A stretch of 64,000 bases of DNA from assembly GCA_016217735.1 (NCBI GenBank), contig JACRGQ010000067.1:1-64000 (forward strand), given 5' to 3'. The notes under the pieces were generated by a model. That model was not told the origin of the DNA and made no database searches. It saw only the letters and a program-made list of their open reading frames with translations. Position 1 is the first letter of the stretch. Every line of letters begins with the position of its first letter. The stretch is from Nitrospinota bacterium. GTDB lineage: Bacteria; Nitrospinota_A; UBA7883; JACRGQ01. Both the position numbers and the translations under genes were made by a program. Below are positions 8,366 to 16,431 of the stretch, piece after piece.

Positions 8366-8851
8366 TCAGCTTGCGTTTATGTAGCCGCGTAAAAAATCCT
8401 TCAACCCCTTTGCCGTATCGGCATCCCCCGCCGATGCTTTACCGGCGCGGCGCAGCGCCGCCAGTTCTTTTCCGATGGCCGATTCCTCCAGCGCCACGGC
8501 GATGCCGGGGCGCGGATTTTTGATCAGCTCGCGGGCTATCTCAAGCTGGTGGTCGTTGAAGTGCTCGCCGTTCGCGGCGCGGCGGGGGCAGATCACCAGC
8601 GGCGTGCCATGCGCGCGGCAAGCGATCACCGTGCCGATGCCGGCGTGCGCCACAACCGCCGTGGCGGCGCGTATCATTTCTTCCGCCTTGTCATAGGGGA
8701 AAAACGGCTCCCCTTTCGCGTGAACCGGGCGGCATTGCGAAACGCCGGTCTGCATCACCACCTCTTCATCCAGTTCCGCCGCCAGCCGGTCCATTGCGGT
8801 TAGCAGCCGGTCAAACGGCTGGTCGTGATTTCCCACCGTCACATAGATCAT
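8366..8851 (-). CDS. PssE/Alg13-like glycosyltransferase subunit
   Basis: A 161-residue protein equivalent to the C-terminal half of a GT28/MurG-type enzyme: MIYVTVGNHDQPFDRLL, then AHAGIGTVIACRAHGTPLVI and the NGEHFNDHQLEIA signature. In exopolysaccharide loci such a subunit (PssE, Alg13 in eukaryotes) binds the nucleotide sugar and pairs with a membrane-anchored PssD/Alg14 partner, which is the gene immediately upstream. Its ATG shares an A with that gene's stop (TGATG), supporting co-translation as a heterodimer. Confidence 0.88.
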   Translation of the reverse strand: MIYVTVGNHDQPFDRLLTAMDRLAAELDEEVVMQTGVSQCRPVHAKGEPFFPYDKAEEMIRAATAVVAHAGIGTVIACRAHGTPLVICPRRAANGEHFNDHQLEIARELIKNPRPGIAVALEESAIGKELAALRRAGKASAGDADTAKGLKDFLRGYINAS

Positions 8852-9309
8852 CAGATCAGCCCTCCCCTATAAAGCGCGCGCGGGCCGTATTTCGCCAGCA
8901 ACGGTTCCCACTGCACGAGGAAGAGGTCGGTTATGGGATAGACGATGCGCCCGGTGAGCGAGGGGGTGGAAACCTGCGCGCTGCACTCCAGATATATGAG
9001 GCGGCAGCCAAAAAAGAACTTGGCAATATAAAAAACGGGAATGGCGATCTCGGCCCCGGTGGAAAAGATTATGCCGGGCCGCTCTTTCCAAAGAATGCCG
9101 AACACCTCCGCCCAGACGGTGAAAACGCGCAGCGGGTTATCGTGGAATTTTTTAATGCGGTGCGCGGGGGAAAGGCCGGCGGATGACGCCCCCTCATAGG
9201 TGATGAAGAAGGTGTCGTGTCCCTCGAACACTCCGCGCAGCGCGAGGATTTCGGTCAGATGTCCCCCGTGCGAACTGACCAGCGCTATCTTTTTTCGTTT
9301 GCCGTCCAC
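8851..9309 (-). CDS. PssD/Alg14-like glycosyltransferase subunit
   Basis: The protein starts IALVSSHGGHLTEILALRG and continues with FSTGAEIAIPVFYIAKF and IYLECSAQVSTPSLTG, typical of PssD/Alg14, the membrane-associated acceptor-binding partner of PssE/Alg13. The true start is uncertain. I take the GTG at 9309, nine codons before IALVSS, which gives 152 residues. The frame stays open to an ATG at 9396, but that start falls in a 22-base palindrome and adds a segment without family resemblance. First gene of the operon running to spoVG. Confidence 0.75.
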   Translation of the reverse strand: MDGKRKKIALVSSHGGHLTEILALRGVFEGHDTFFITYEGASSAGLSPAHRIKKFHDNPLRVFTVWAEVFGILWKERPGIIFSTGAEIAIPVFYIAKFFFGCRLIYLECSAQVSTPSLTGRIVYPITDLFLVQWEPLLAKYGPRALYRGGLI

Positions 9310-9370
9310 CGGGCTATTTTTGCACGGTTTGGCGTTTTGTTCCGTTACTTTCTTCCACCTCCGGGGGAAC

Positions 9371-9392
9371 GTACATGCTGGAGAGCATGTAC
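9371..9392. repeat. Perfect palindrome in the pssD-like leader
   Basis: GTACATGCT, GGAG, AGCATGTAC: a 9-bp perfect stem with a GGAG loop, upstream of the pssD-like gene. It could be an operator or a leader hairpin that presents GGAG in its loop. No T-tract follows, so it is not a terminator. Confidence 0.6.
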
Positions 9393-9407
9393 TCACCGAA
9401 AAAATGA

Positions 9408-9458
9408 TTCTTTAGGTGGGTACGGACTTTAGTCTGTACATTGGCGCAAAGCGCCAAC
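9408..9458 (+). repeat. Intergenic repeat family B, copy 1
   Basis: The phrase TACGGACTTTAGTCTGTACA followed by TTGGCGC AAA GCGCCAA recurs in inverse orientation at 62951-63002 with few differences, and in related form (GTAGGTGCGACTTCAGTCGC) at 43820-43912. It contains two nested palindromes. It sits in the divergent gap between the pssD-like and methyltransferase genes. Confidence 0.7.
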
Positions 9459-9468
9459 TGCGGGTTTT

Positions 9469-9495
9469 CCCGCTTTGTTCCGTGAACAAAGCGGG
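9469..9495. repeat. Palindrome CCCGCTTT...AAAGCGGG, copy 2
   Basis: A perfect 12-bp stem (CCCGCTTTGTTC / GAACAAAGCGGG) with a CGT loop ends 14 bases before the methyltransferase ATG. It is near-identical to the hairpin at 5760-5786. Confidence 0.65.
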
Positions 9496-9509
9496 ATAAG
9501 CTTTTCATC

Positions 9510-10199
9510 ATGGGCGGGCAAAAAGAAACTCAAAAGGAATGGTACAACGACAACAGGGCGCGCTGCTCGCTCGACCTCAAAGGCCTCAACAACGAAGTAC
9601 ACCTCTCGCGGTTCCGCGCGGTGCTCCCCTCCGGCGTCCGGTTCGACGATTCGCTGGAGGTAGGATGCGGCGACGGCTGGTACAGCGCGCGCCTGCGGCC
9701 GCGCATCGGCGTGGACATCTCATTCAACAGCGTAAAACAATTCGAGGGTCTGCGGACGCGCCTGATGGTGGCGGATGTGGAAAACCTGCCGTTCGCCGAT
9801 AACAGCTTTGATGTGGTCTACGGCTTTTCCATCCTGCACCACCTTGAAAACATCGGGCGCGGCCTGAAGGAAATCAACCGGGTGCTCAAACCGGGCGGCT
9901 GCATAGCCTTCGGCGGCGAGAACAGCGCGCTCTGCCCGATGAACTACGTCTTCCCAGTGTTGTACGGCAACTGGCACATCGAAAAAGGATTCCGGCGCAT
10001 ATCCCCCGCGAAAGTGTTGGCGCTGCTGAACGATGCGGGTTTTGCCGATTACCGCTACGCCACCGGCGGATTCGCCGTCTACGGCATCAACGAGCCGGTG
10101 ATGCGCGCCACCCGCGCGGTGGAATCGGTGGTTGAGAAATCGGCCCTGCTGCGCCGCTTCGCCGGTTTTCTCTACTTTTCCGCGAAAAAGGCCGCGTAG
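9510..10199 (+). CDS. Class I SAM-dependent methyltransferase
   Basis: A 229-residue soluble protein with the SAM-binding motif I LEVGCGDGWYS (about residues 49-59), acidic motif II GVDIS, motif post-I ADVENLPFADNSFDVVYG and ILHHLEN, i.e. a Methyltransf_11-type Rossmann fold. It lies next to glycosyltransferase genes, so a sugar- or lipid-linked acceptor in surface glycan synthesis is possible, but the substrate is not determinable. There is no clear Shine-Dalgarno; a palindrome ends 14 bases upstream. Confidence 0.85.
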   Translation: MGGQKETQKEWYNDNRARCSLDLKGLNNEVHLSRFRAVLPSGVRFDDSLEVGCGDGWYSARLRPRIGVDISFNSVKQFEGLRTRLMVADVENLPFADNSFDVVYGFSILHHLENIGRGLKEINRVLKPGGCIAFGGENSALCPMNYVFPVLYGNWHIEKGFRRISPAKVLALLNDAGFADYRYATGGFAVYGINEPVMRATRAVESVVEKSALLRRFAGFLYFSAKKAA

Positions 10200-10281
10200 A
10201 TTGTCCTCTACGGCGGATTCCCGTGGCGGTTTGTGCGCGGCTGGCTCCATTGCATTCCGCCGCCGCATATTTATTCCACCA

Positions 10282-10368
10282 CTCCTGTCATTCTGAGCCA
10301 TCGGCGAAGAATCGCTTTCCGGAAAGAGATTCTTCAGTCGCTAACGCTCCATCAGAATGACAGAGGAG
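10282..10368. repeat. Palindromic intergenic repeat, family C
   Basis: The ends CTCCTGTCATTCTGA and TCAGAATGACAGAGGAG are near-perfect inverted copies. Inside, GAAGAATC...GATTCTTC forms a second stem. Related elements are at 31235-31329 and at the edges of 43787-44054. The whole 87 bp could fold into one long hairpin. It occupies the gap between the methyltransferase and a convergent glycosyltransferase and may serve as a bidirectional transcription barrier. Confidence 0.8.
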
Positions 10369-10396
10369 GCTTTTCAACAATCGAATAACATGTTAT

Positions 10397-11413
10397 CTAC
10401 CGTATGCCGAGCACCTGCTTCGCCGTGAGGCGGTGGCGGTGCAGCAGCATCGCGGCGTCCCACATGCCGAGCCGCCGGGGATTTTTCATCCGCTTGCCAA
10501 GCATCTTCGGGATTCCGCGCGCCATATCCCAATAGGCCCGCAGGTAGACCTTCAAAAGTTCCCCCATCGATGTGTTTTGTTTGAATCCGTCGGTGGCGGC
10601 GTTGCCGCGCGAAAGATACCACGCCTGCAAAAAAAGCCGCCACGCCGTGGCGAATGGCAGCAGCGGAAAAAGGATCAGCGGGTAGTTTTTAAAAAACACC
10701 CAAAAATGGTTCCGCTCCACCCAATAAACCTTTTTCATCGAGAAGCGCCCGAAGGTCATGGAGTAGTAGTGGTGCACCACCGCGTTTTGCGCCAGCAGGC
10801 AGCGCCACCCCGCCATTTGGAGGCGCAGGCCCAGATCGCTGTCTTCGCAGTAGGCGAAGAAATCGGGATCGAAAAAACCAACCTCGTCCAGCGCGGCGCG
10901 ACGATACAGGCAGGCGCAGCCCGAGGCCATCAGCAGCTCACGCGGATACGCGGCCTTGGCCACCGGTTCCCCTTTTGCCACCTGCCGCGCCATACCGTCC
11001 AGCGCGGCCCCCATGCCGAGGCTGTCAAAGACTGCGGGATTGTTGCCATCGATAATGACGCTGGCGACCGCCCCCGCGCGCGGCTCGGCAATAGCGGCCT
11101 CCACTAAACTTTTCACCCAGCCGGGGGAAGCCACCGCATCGTTATTGATGAGCGCCACAATCTCGCCGCCGCCGGCGGCAATGCCCCGGTTGTTCCCTTC
11201 GGCAAAGCCGAGATTTTCCTCGAACCGTAAAAACTTCGCGCGCGGGAATTCTTTCGTCACCAGCCCGGCGATATCCTCTTCGCTGCCGTTATCGACGACG
11301 ATGATTTCAATGGCGGGCCATGATTGGGCGTACAGCGACGCGAGGCAGTTTTTCAAAAGCGCGGCGTTATTGAGCGTAACCACGACGACGGAGACGAGCG
11401 GCGTATCCTGCAC
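10397..11413 (-). CDS. GT2 glycosyltransferase (WbbL/rhamnosyltransferase type)
   Basis: A 338-residue family-2 glycosyltransferase. It begins PLVSVVVVTLNNAALLKNCL, has VVDNGSEED, the GGGEIVALINNDA metal-binding region and the GFFDPDFFAYCEDSDLGLRL acceptor motif characteristic of rhamnosyltransferase-like enzymes. A hydrophobic stretch (about 245-265) suggests membrane association. It starts with GTG behind AGGGGG, 9 bases after the gspF stop, so it is transcribed with the secretion genes although probably involved in surface polysaccharide. Confidence 0.9.
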   Translation of the reverse strand: MQDTPLVSVVVVTLNNAALLKNCLASLYAQSWPAIEIIVVDNGSEEDIAGLVTKEFPRAKFLRFEENLGFAEGNNRGIAAGGGEIVALINNDAVASPGWVKSLVEAAIAEPRAGAVASVIIDGNNPAVFDSLGMGAALDGMARQVAKGEPVAKAAYPRELLMASGCACLYRRAALDEVGFFDPDFFAYCEDSDLGLRLQMAGWRCLLAQNAVVHHYYSMTFGRFSMKKVYWVERNHFWVFFKNYPLILFPLLPFATAWRLFLQAWYLSRGNAATDGFKQNTSMGELLKVYLRAYWDMARGIPKMLGKRMKNPRRLGMWDAAMLLHRHRLTAKQVLGIR

Positions 11414-11422
11414 CCGGCCCCC

Positions 11423-12637
11423 TTACATCAGCAGGTCGTTGGCGGAGAAAATCGCCGTCAGCATCGAAACGACGACGAAAGCGACGCCGATGCCCATGGC
11501 GAGGATGAGCGCCGGTTCCAGCAGGGCGAGCATCCGCTTCACGGCGGTCTCCACCTCTTCGTCGTAGATGGCGGCCATCTTCAGCATCATTTCATCCAAC
11601 TGGCCGCTCTCCTCCCCCACCAATATCATGTGGGTGGCCAGCGGCGGAAAAAGTCCGCTCTCGGCAAGCTGCGCGCTGATGCGCCGCCCCTCTTTCACCC
11701 CTTTGGCGGTTTTTTCCAGCAGACGCGCGAGGACTTTGTTGGAGACCGTATCCTTGACGATCATCAGGCTTTGCATGATCGGCACGCCGCTTTGCAGCAG
11801 GGTGCCGAAGGTGCGGGTGAACTGCGCCAGCATCGTCTTGGTGGCCAGCGGCCCGAAGAGCGGCAGCCGCAGCACGACAGCGTCCCGCTTCACCCGCCCG
11901 GCGGGGGAGGCGAGCCATTGGCGGAAGCCGAAGGCCGCGCCGACGGCCGCCGCCAGCAGCCAATACCAATAGCCGCCGATGAAGTGGCTGAACCCGATAA
12001 GCATCCGGGTGGAAAAGGGGAGTTCGCCCCCCATTCCCTCGAAAATTTTGGCGAATTTCGGAATGACGTAGACCATCAGCACGCCGACCGCCACGATTCC
12101 CGCGGTGACGACCACCGCCGGATAGATGAGCGCGGAGCGGACCGATTCGATAAGCCGCATCCGGGTTTCAAGGAAAACGGAAAGGCGCTCGAATACCTTT
12201 TCCAGAAAGCCGCCCGTCTCGCCGGCGCGGACCATGTTCAGGTAGATCGGCGGAAAGCTCCCCTCCTGCTTCGCCAGCGCGCGGCTGAGTGTTTCGCCGG
12301 CGTGGACGTCCTTTTGTATGCTATTCACGATGGCGCGTCCGCTATCGGCGGACATCAGGTCACGCATGATGACAAGGCAGCGGTCCAGCTCCAGCCCGCT
12401 TTTCAGCAGCACCGCCATTTGCCGGGTGAAATCGAGCAACTCGCGCGCCGCCAGCTTTGCCGTGCGTCGGGGGAAGTACGAGGCGAGCGAACGGCGCTTG
12501 GATTCCGGCGCGATGGCGACGGGAAAAAAATCGTCTTTGCGGAGCCGCTCCACCACCGCCGCCCGGTCGGGCGCATCCATCACGCCGTTCACCACGCGGC
12601 CGTCCGGGGCGGTGGCCTGCCACGCGAACGCCGGCAT
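11423..12637 (-). CDS. gspF: Type II secretion inner-membrane platform protein
   Basis: GspF is the polytopic inner-membrane protein on which the secretion ATPase acts. The 404-residue protein begins with FAWQATAPDGRVVNGVMDAP, has two repeats of the T2SSF domain (LLDFTRQMAVLLKSGLELDR and LAQFTRTFGTLLQSGVPIMQ) and three hydrophobic helices (about residues 170-190, 220-240 and 370-395). Its ATG overlaps the gspE stop (TGATG). A longer in-frame extension upstream is a shadow of gspE. Confidence 0.93.
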   Translation of the reverse strand: MPAFAWQATAPDGRVVNGVMDAPDRAAVVERLRKDDFFPVAIAPESKRRSLASYFPRRTAKLAARELLDFTRQMAVLLKSGLELDRCLVIMRDLMSADSGRAIVNSIQKDVHAGETLSRALAKQEGSFPPIYLNMVRAGETGGFLEKVFERLSVFLETRMRLIESVRSALIYPAVVVTAGIVAVGVLMVYVIPKFAKIFEGMGGELPFSTRMLIGFSHFIGGYWYWLLAAAVGAAFGFRQWLASPAGRVKRDAVVLRLPLFGPLATKTMLAQFTRTFGTLLQSGVPIMQSLMIVKDTVSNKVLARLLEKTAKGVKEGRRISAQLAESGLFPPLATHMILVGEESGQLDEMMLKMAAIYDEEVETAVKRMLALLEPALILAMGIGVAFVVVSMLTAIFSANDLLM

Positions 12638-14316
12638 CAGAGCACCTCTTCGGCCGTCACGCGGGCCACCTCGCTCACCGAGGTGAGGCCGTCGCGCACT
12701 TTGCGCCAGCCGTCTTCGCGCAGGGTGCGCATCCCGGCGCGGCGCGCCTGTTCCTTGATGATGTGGGAGGAGGAGCGTTGGAGAATAAGGTTGCGCACGG
12801 CGTCGTCCACCACCAGCATTTCGTAAATGCCGAGGCGGCCCCGGTAGCCGGTGTGGCCGCATTCCTTGCATCCCTGCTCGCGCCATGCGGTGGCGCCGCC
12901 GGTCATCGCGCGGATGTTCTCCGGCGCGTTGTAGGGGCGCTTGCACGCGGGGCAGAGCACGCGCACCAGCCGCTGCGCCAGCACACCCGCCAGCGCACTG
13001 CTGATGAGGTAATGTTCCACCCCCATATCAAGCAGGCGGGTGACCGCCCCCGCGCTGTCGTTGGTGTGTACGGTGCTGAAGACCATGTGGCCGGTGAGCG
13101 CCGCCTGTATGGCTATCTCGGCGGTCTCGAAGTCGCGGATTTCCCCCACCATTATCACGTCCGGATCCTGGCGCACGATGGAGCGCAGGCCGTTTTGGAA
13201 CGAGAGGCCGATCTGCGGCCGCACCTGAATCTGGTTGATCCCCTTCATCTGGTATTCCACCGGGTCTTCCACGGTGATGATCTTTTTGTCCGGCGTGTTG
13301 ATTTTGTCCAGCGCGGCGTAGAGCGTGGTGGTCTTGCCGCTGCCGGTGGGGCCGGTGACCAGCAGCATGCCGTACGGTTTTTGGATTATTTCGTTGAACT
13401 GCCCCAACTCCCTTTCGGGGAAGCCGAGCGCGCCGAGGTCTATCACCACGCTGCCGCGGTCGAGGATGCGCATGACCACCCCTTCGCCATGCACGGTGGG
13501 AAGGGTGGAGACGCGCATATCGATATCTTTGCCGCCGATGCGGGTGCGGATGCGGCCGTCCTGCGGCAGCCGTTTTTCGGCGATGTTGAGCCGCGCCATG
13601 ATCTTGATGCGCGAGAGCAGGGCGGCGTGCGTTTTTTTCGGCGGCGCTTCCACGTGGTGGAGTATGCCGTCCACGCGGTAGCGCACGGAGACATCGTTCT
13701 CGAACGGCTCGATGTGGATGTCCGAGGCGCCGCGCTCCACCGCGCGCTGGATGACGAGATTCACCAGCTTGATGACCGGCGCGCCGGATGCGAGGTCGGC
13801 CAGGTGATCGGCGTCTTCCGCCTCTTCCTCCGGGCCTCCCTCTTCGTCCACGCGGCCGACGATGCTGTCCATCACCGAGGCCCCCTTGCCGAAGGCGCGC
13901 TCGACGGCCAGGTGCACCGTCTCTTCGGTGGCGAGGGAAACCTTCAGGTCGCGCCCCGCGCCGAGCAACAGCGCCTCGGCCAGCGGGATGGCGGCGGGAT
14001 CGCACAGCACCACCTCCAGCGTGTCGCCGGAAAGCCGCACGGGGTAGATGCGGTTCTCGCTCAGATAACGGTATGAGATTCCGGCGGCGGCGATATCGAA
14101 TGTGGAATCGGGCATCTCTTCGGGGCCGAGGCAGGGGATGCCGAATTGCCGGGCGATAAGTTTCAGCGCGTCCGTTTCGGCGATGTAGCCGAGCGCCACG
14201 GCGGTTTTCCAAACGCTCCGGTTCCCCTGGCTTTGCGCCTTGGCCGCCTTGAGCGCGTCGCCGGAGAGTTTTCCGGCGTCCAGCAGAGCCTGCTCGATGG
14301 CCCCCGCGCCGCTCAT
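12637..14316 (-). CDS. gspE: Type II secretion ATPase
   Basis: GspE hydrolyses ATP at the cytoplasmic face to drive pseudopilus assembly. The 559-residue protein has an N-terminal GspE/MshEN domain (about 1-140), then the ATPase core with Walker A GPTGSGKTTTLYAAL, Asp and His boxes around VEDPVEYQM and FSTVHTND, and a C-terminal zinc site CPAC...CKEC. It overlaps gspC-like upstream by 4 bases (ATGA) and gspF downstream by 1 base. A PilB-type ATPase is possible, but linkage to a GspC-like protein and the presence of gspG in the window favour type II secretion. Confidence 0.92.
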   Translation of the reverse strand: MSGAGAIEQALLDAGKLSGDALKAAKAQSQGNRSVWKTAVALGYIAETDALKLIARQFGIPCLGPEEMPDSTFDIAAAGISYRYLSENRIYPVRLSGDTLEVVLCDPAAIPLAEALLLGAGRDLKVSLATEETVHLAVERAFGKGASVMDSIVGRVDEEGGPEEEAEDADHLADLASGAPVIKLVNLVIQRAVERGASDIHIEPFENDVSVRYRVDGILHHVEAPPKKTHAALLSRIKIMARLNIAEKRLPQDGRIRTRIGGKDIDMRVSTLPTVHGEGVVMRILDRGSVVIDLGALGFPERELGQFNEIIQKPYGMLLVTGPTGSGKTTTLYAALDKINTPDKKIITVEDPVEYQMKGINQIQVRPQIGLSFQNGLRSIVRQDPDVIMVGEIRDFETAEIAIQAALTGHMVFSTVHTNDSAGAVTRLLDMGVEHYLISSALAGVLAQRLVRVLCPACKRPYNAPENIRAMTGGATAWREQGCKECGHTGYRGRLGIYEMLVVDDAVRNLILQRSSSHIIKEQARRAGMRTLREDGWRKVRDGLTSVSEVARVTAEEVL

Positions 14317-15038
14317 GGCGTCGCCGCCCCGCTGCCGTGCATCGATATATCCGGGCCGCGTAACGGCACCGGCTTGACGTGCTTTGCGCGCGATTCCAGC
14401 GAAGCGGCCGCCTCGTCGGCGTCCAACAGGTGGATCACCGTCCGCTTGCCGCTGGCGAGGCTGCTCACCTCGATGGAGGTCTCGTTGACCCGGTCCAGCC
14501 GGTAGTCGGCGATGATGTCCCCCTCGTTGAACGTCTGCGAGGCGAGTTTCTCCCCTTTCCCGGGGAGCGCCGCCACTTCATAAAAGCGGCCGTCTTCGGC
14601 CGGCTGCGCCTGCTTGATGCCGCTGATAACGAGGTCGGGCGCCACTTCGCGCCTGAAATATCTTTTCAGCTCGGCGTCGACGATGGCCAGCCGCCTCTGA
14701 TCCGTGATGATTAGCCCCAGCAGCTTGAGGTCCGGCACCGGCTCGTCGCCCGATTTGGCCAAACTGTCGGGCGGCGCAAAATCCTTGCGCTGCTTGCGGA
14801 AAATGTTTCCCTGCGCGATGGCGGGAGGCACGGCGGCGGGATTTTTTGGGGTGATCAGCGCGCCGGCTGTTTTTGCCGTGTCCGCCTTCACCCCCGTTAC
14901 AACGGCGACGGGGGTAACGGCGGTTTTGCCGATGCCGTAGGAGAGCAGCAGGATAACGGCCCCCGCCGCGCCGAGATAGTACTTCGGCGGTATCAGGGCC
15001 AGCCCTTTAATAAACCGGTTGTACGCTTCCTGCATCAT
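14313..15038 (-). CDS. GspC/PilP-like secretion protein
   Basis: A 241-residue protein with a short cytoplasmic N-terminus, one transmembrane helix (about residues 22-40), a proline-rich linker and a periplasmic domain with PDLKLLGLIITDQRRLAIVD and GDIIADYRLDRVNETSIEV. This is the homology-region fold of GspC/PilP, which links the inner-membrane platform to the secretin. No PDZ or coiled-coil domain follows, so it is a short GspC. It overlaps gspE by ATGA. A TATACG 7 bases before the second ATG hints at leaderless transcription, but this is weak. Confidence 0.8.
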   Translation of the reverse strand: MMQEAYNRFIKGLALIPPKYYLGAAGAVILLLSYGIGKTAVTPVAVVTGVKADTAKTAGALITPKNPAAVPPAIAQGNIFRKQRKDFAPPDSLAKSGDEPVPDLKLLGLIITDQRRLAIVDAELKRYFRREVAPDLVISGIKQAQPAEDGRFYEVAALPGKGEKLASQTFNEGDIIADYRLDRVNETSIEVSSLASGKRTVIHLLDADEAAASLESRAKHVKPVPLRGPDISMHGSGAATP

Positions 15039-15105
15039 CAGCCGTATAGTTTACCAGCATCCCCCGTTTGTGTGAAACGCGGCGGTTTTTCGACGCTTGG
15101 CCGGT

Positions 15106-16362
15106 TTACCGCCCGAGGGCGCGGCGGATGACCTCGGCGGTGGAGAGCACCTCCACCCCCGGCGCGAAGCGGCCCACCATGTCCAGAAGCTGCATCTCGC
15201 ACGAGGGGCACTCGGTCGCCACGATTTGCGCGCCGCTGGCCTTGATGTTCTCGGCTTTCCGCCGCCCTATCTCAACCGCGTCGCCGTAGTAGTCCGCCGA
15301 GAACGTCCCCGCGCCGCCGCAGCAGCGGTCGGCCTCGGCCATCTCGATGAACTCCACGCCCGGCAGCCGCCGCAAAATTTCGCGCGGCTCTTTCACCACC
15401 TTCATCCCGCGCGAGAGGTGGCAGGGGTCATGATACGTCACCTTCAGTTTCGGCCCGGCATGCTCCTTCACCGGCAGGCGGGCCAGCAATGGCCCCGCCA
15501 GCAGTTTTTGGAAATCGATCACCTTGCCGGAGAATTTATTTGTTTCGCCGCCCGGCACGAGATCGGGATAGACCTGCTGTAAAACGTCGCCGCAGGTGGC
15601 GCAGGAGGTGACGATGCAATCGGCGTCCGCTTTGGCGAAGAACGCCAAATTCCTCATCGCCATCAGTTCGGCGCTGGCCCGGTCGCCGGCGAAAAACGCG
15701 GGCGCGCCGCAACAGACCTCATCTTTAACAAGGACGACTTCCGCGCCGCAGAGAGTGAGAATGTCGATGACCGCTTTGCCCCCTTCCGAAAAAACCCAGT
15801 CGGCCATGCAGCCGGTGAAATAGGCCACACGCATCGTTTTTTCCCCTTTTGCGGAAAAAACATCCGGCAGCGTCCCTTTGAGGCTGCTGAAACGGAAGGC
15901 GGGTATCAGCTTTTTTTTACCGCCGTGTGTCATCTCCCTCATGCCGGGGAAAACCGGCGGAAGGAGTTTGAACAGCGTTGTTGCGGTTCCCATCGCCAAT
16001 GCCAGCAGCGGCATCAGCGCGCGGTTCGGCAGGATTTTGGAAAAAATGAATTTTGGGATGAAACCGAGGCCGCGCTTTTTCCGCATCTCGTCGCGGGCGG
16101 CGGTGATCACCTTCACCGGGTCGGCCCCGGCGGGACAGGCCTCCACGCAGGCCATGCAGGTAAGGCAGTGATCGAATGTGCGGGCCAGCGTATCCGTCGG
16201 CTCCAGTTCGCCTTCCAGCAACGCCTTCGCCAGCAGCACCTTGCCGCGCGCGGCGTCGTGCTCCATCCGGCTCAACTGGTACGTCGGGCAATCCGGGTGA
16301 CAGCCGCCGCAGAGGACGCACTTGTCGATAAGGTTTTTGTAATCTTTCAGTTCCTTGTGCAT
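15106..16362 (-). CDS. (Fe-S)-binding oxidoreductase subunit (GlcF/LutA-like)
   Basis: This 418-residue protein has two 4Fe-4S ferredoxin motifs near the N-terminus (CVLCGGCHPDCP, CLTCMACVEACP) and two CCG cysteine-rich domains (GCMADWVF..., EVCCGAPAFF, TSCATCG; then HDPCHLSRGM, DRCCGGAGTF, ECPSC). That is the layout of glycolate/lactate oxidase iron-sulfur subunits. The flavin partner (glcD) is not adjacent, so the donor is unknown. It probably passes electrons from a 2-hydroxy acid to the membrane quinone pool. A 31-base palindrome lies just upstream. Confidence 0.88.
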   Translation of the reverse strand: MHKELKDYKNLIDKCVLCGGCHPDCPTYQLSRMEHDAARGKVLLAKALLEGELEPTDTLARTFDHCLTCMACVEACPAGADPVKVITAARDEMRKKRGLGFIPKFIFSKILPNRALMPLLALAMGTATTLFKLLPPVFPGMREMTHGGKKKLIPAFRFSSLKGTLPDVFSAKGEKTMRVAYFTGCMADWVFSEGGKAVIDILTLCGAEVVLVKDEVCCGAPAFFAGDRASAELMAMRNLAFFAKADADCIVTSCATCGDVLQQVYPDLVPGGETNKFSGKVIDFQKLLAGPLLARLPVKEHAGPKLKVTYHDPCHLSRGMKVVKEPREILRRLPGVEFIEMAEADRCCGGAGTFSADYYGDAVEIGRRKAENIKASGAQIVATECPSCEMQLLDMVGRFAPGVEVLSTAEVIRRALGR

Positions 16363-16377
16363 TCTTTCAGGATAGCC

Positions 16378-16408
16378 GGATTTTTCATGGTGGAACCATG
16401 AAAAATCC
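16378..16408. repeat. Perfect 14-bp inverted repeat between cytochrome and Fe-S genes
   Basis: GGATTTTTCATGGT, GGA, ACCATGAAAAATCC. It is a perfect hairpin after the cytochrome stop and before the Fe-S gene start, both on the minus strand. There is no clear T-tract, so it is more likely an mRNA-stabilising or processing hairpin, or an operator, than a terminator. Confidence 0.6.
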
Positions 16409-16431
16409 GCAAACGCCGATTTAGGGAGATG

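Noticed and set aside
8851-9396. Longer pssD-like protein starting at ATG 9396
   Set aside because: The extra 29 residues lie in a palindromic leader and do not resemble the family N-terminus.
12457-14076. Long opposite-strand open frame (539 codons) over gspE
   Set aside because: It is a shadow of gspE in a G+C-rich genome; composition is His/Arg/Gly-rich with no domain, and gspE on the other strand has all motifs.
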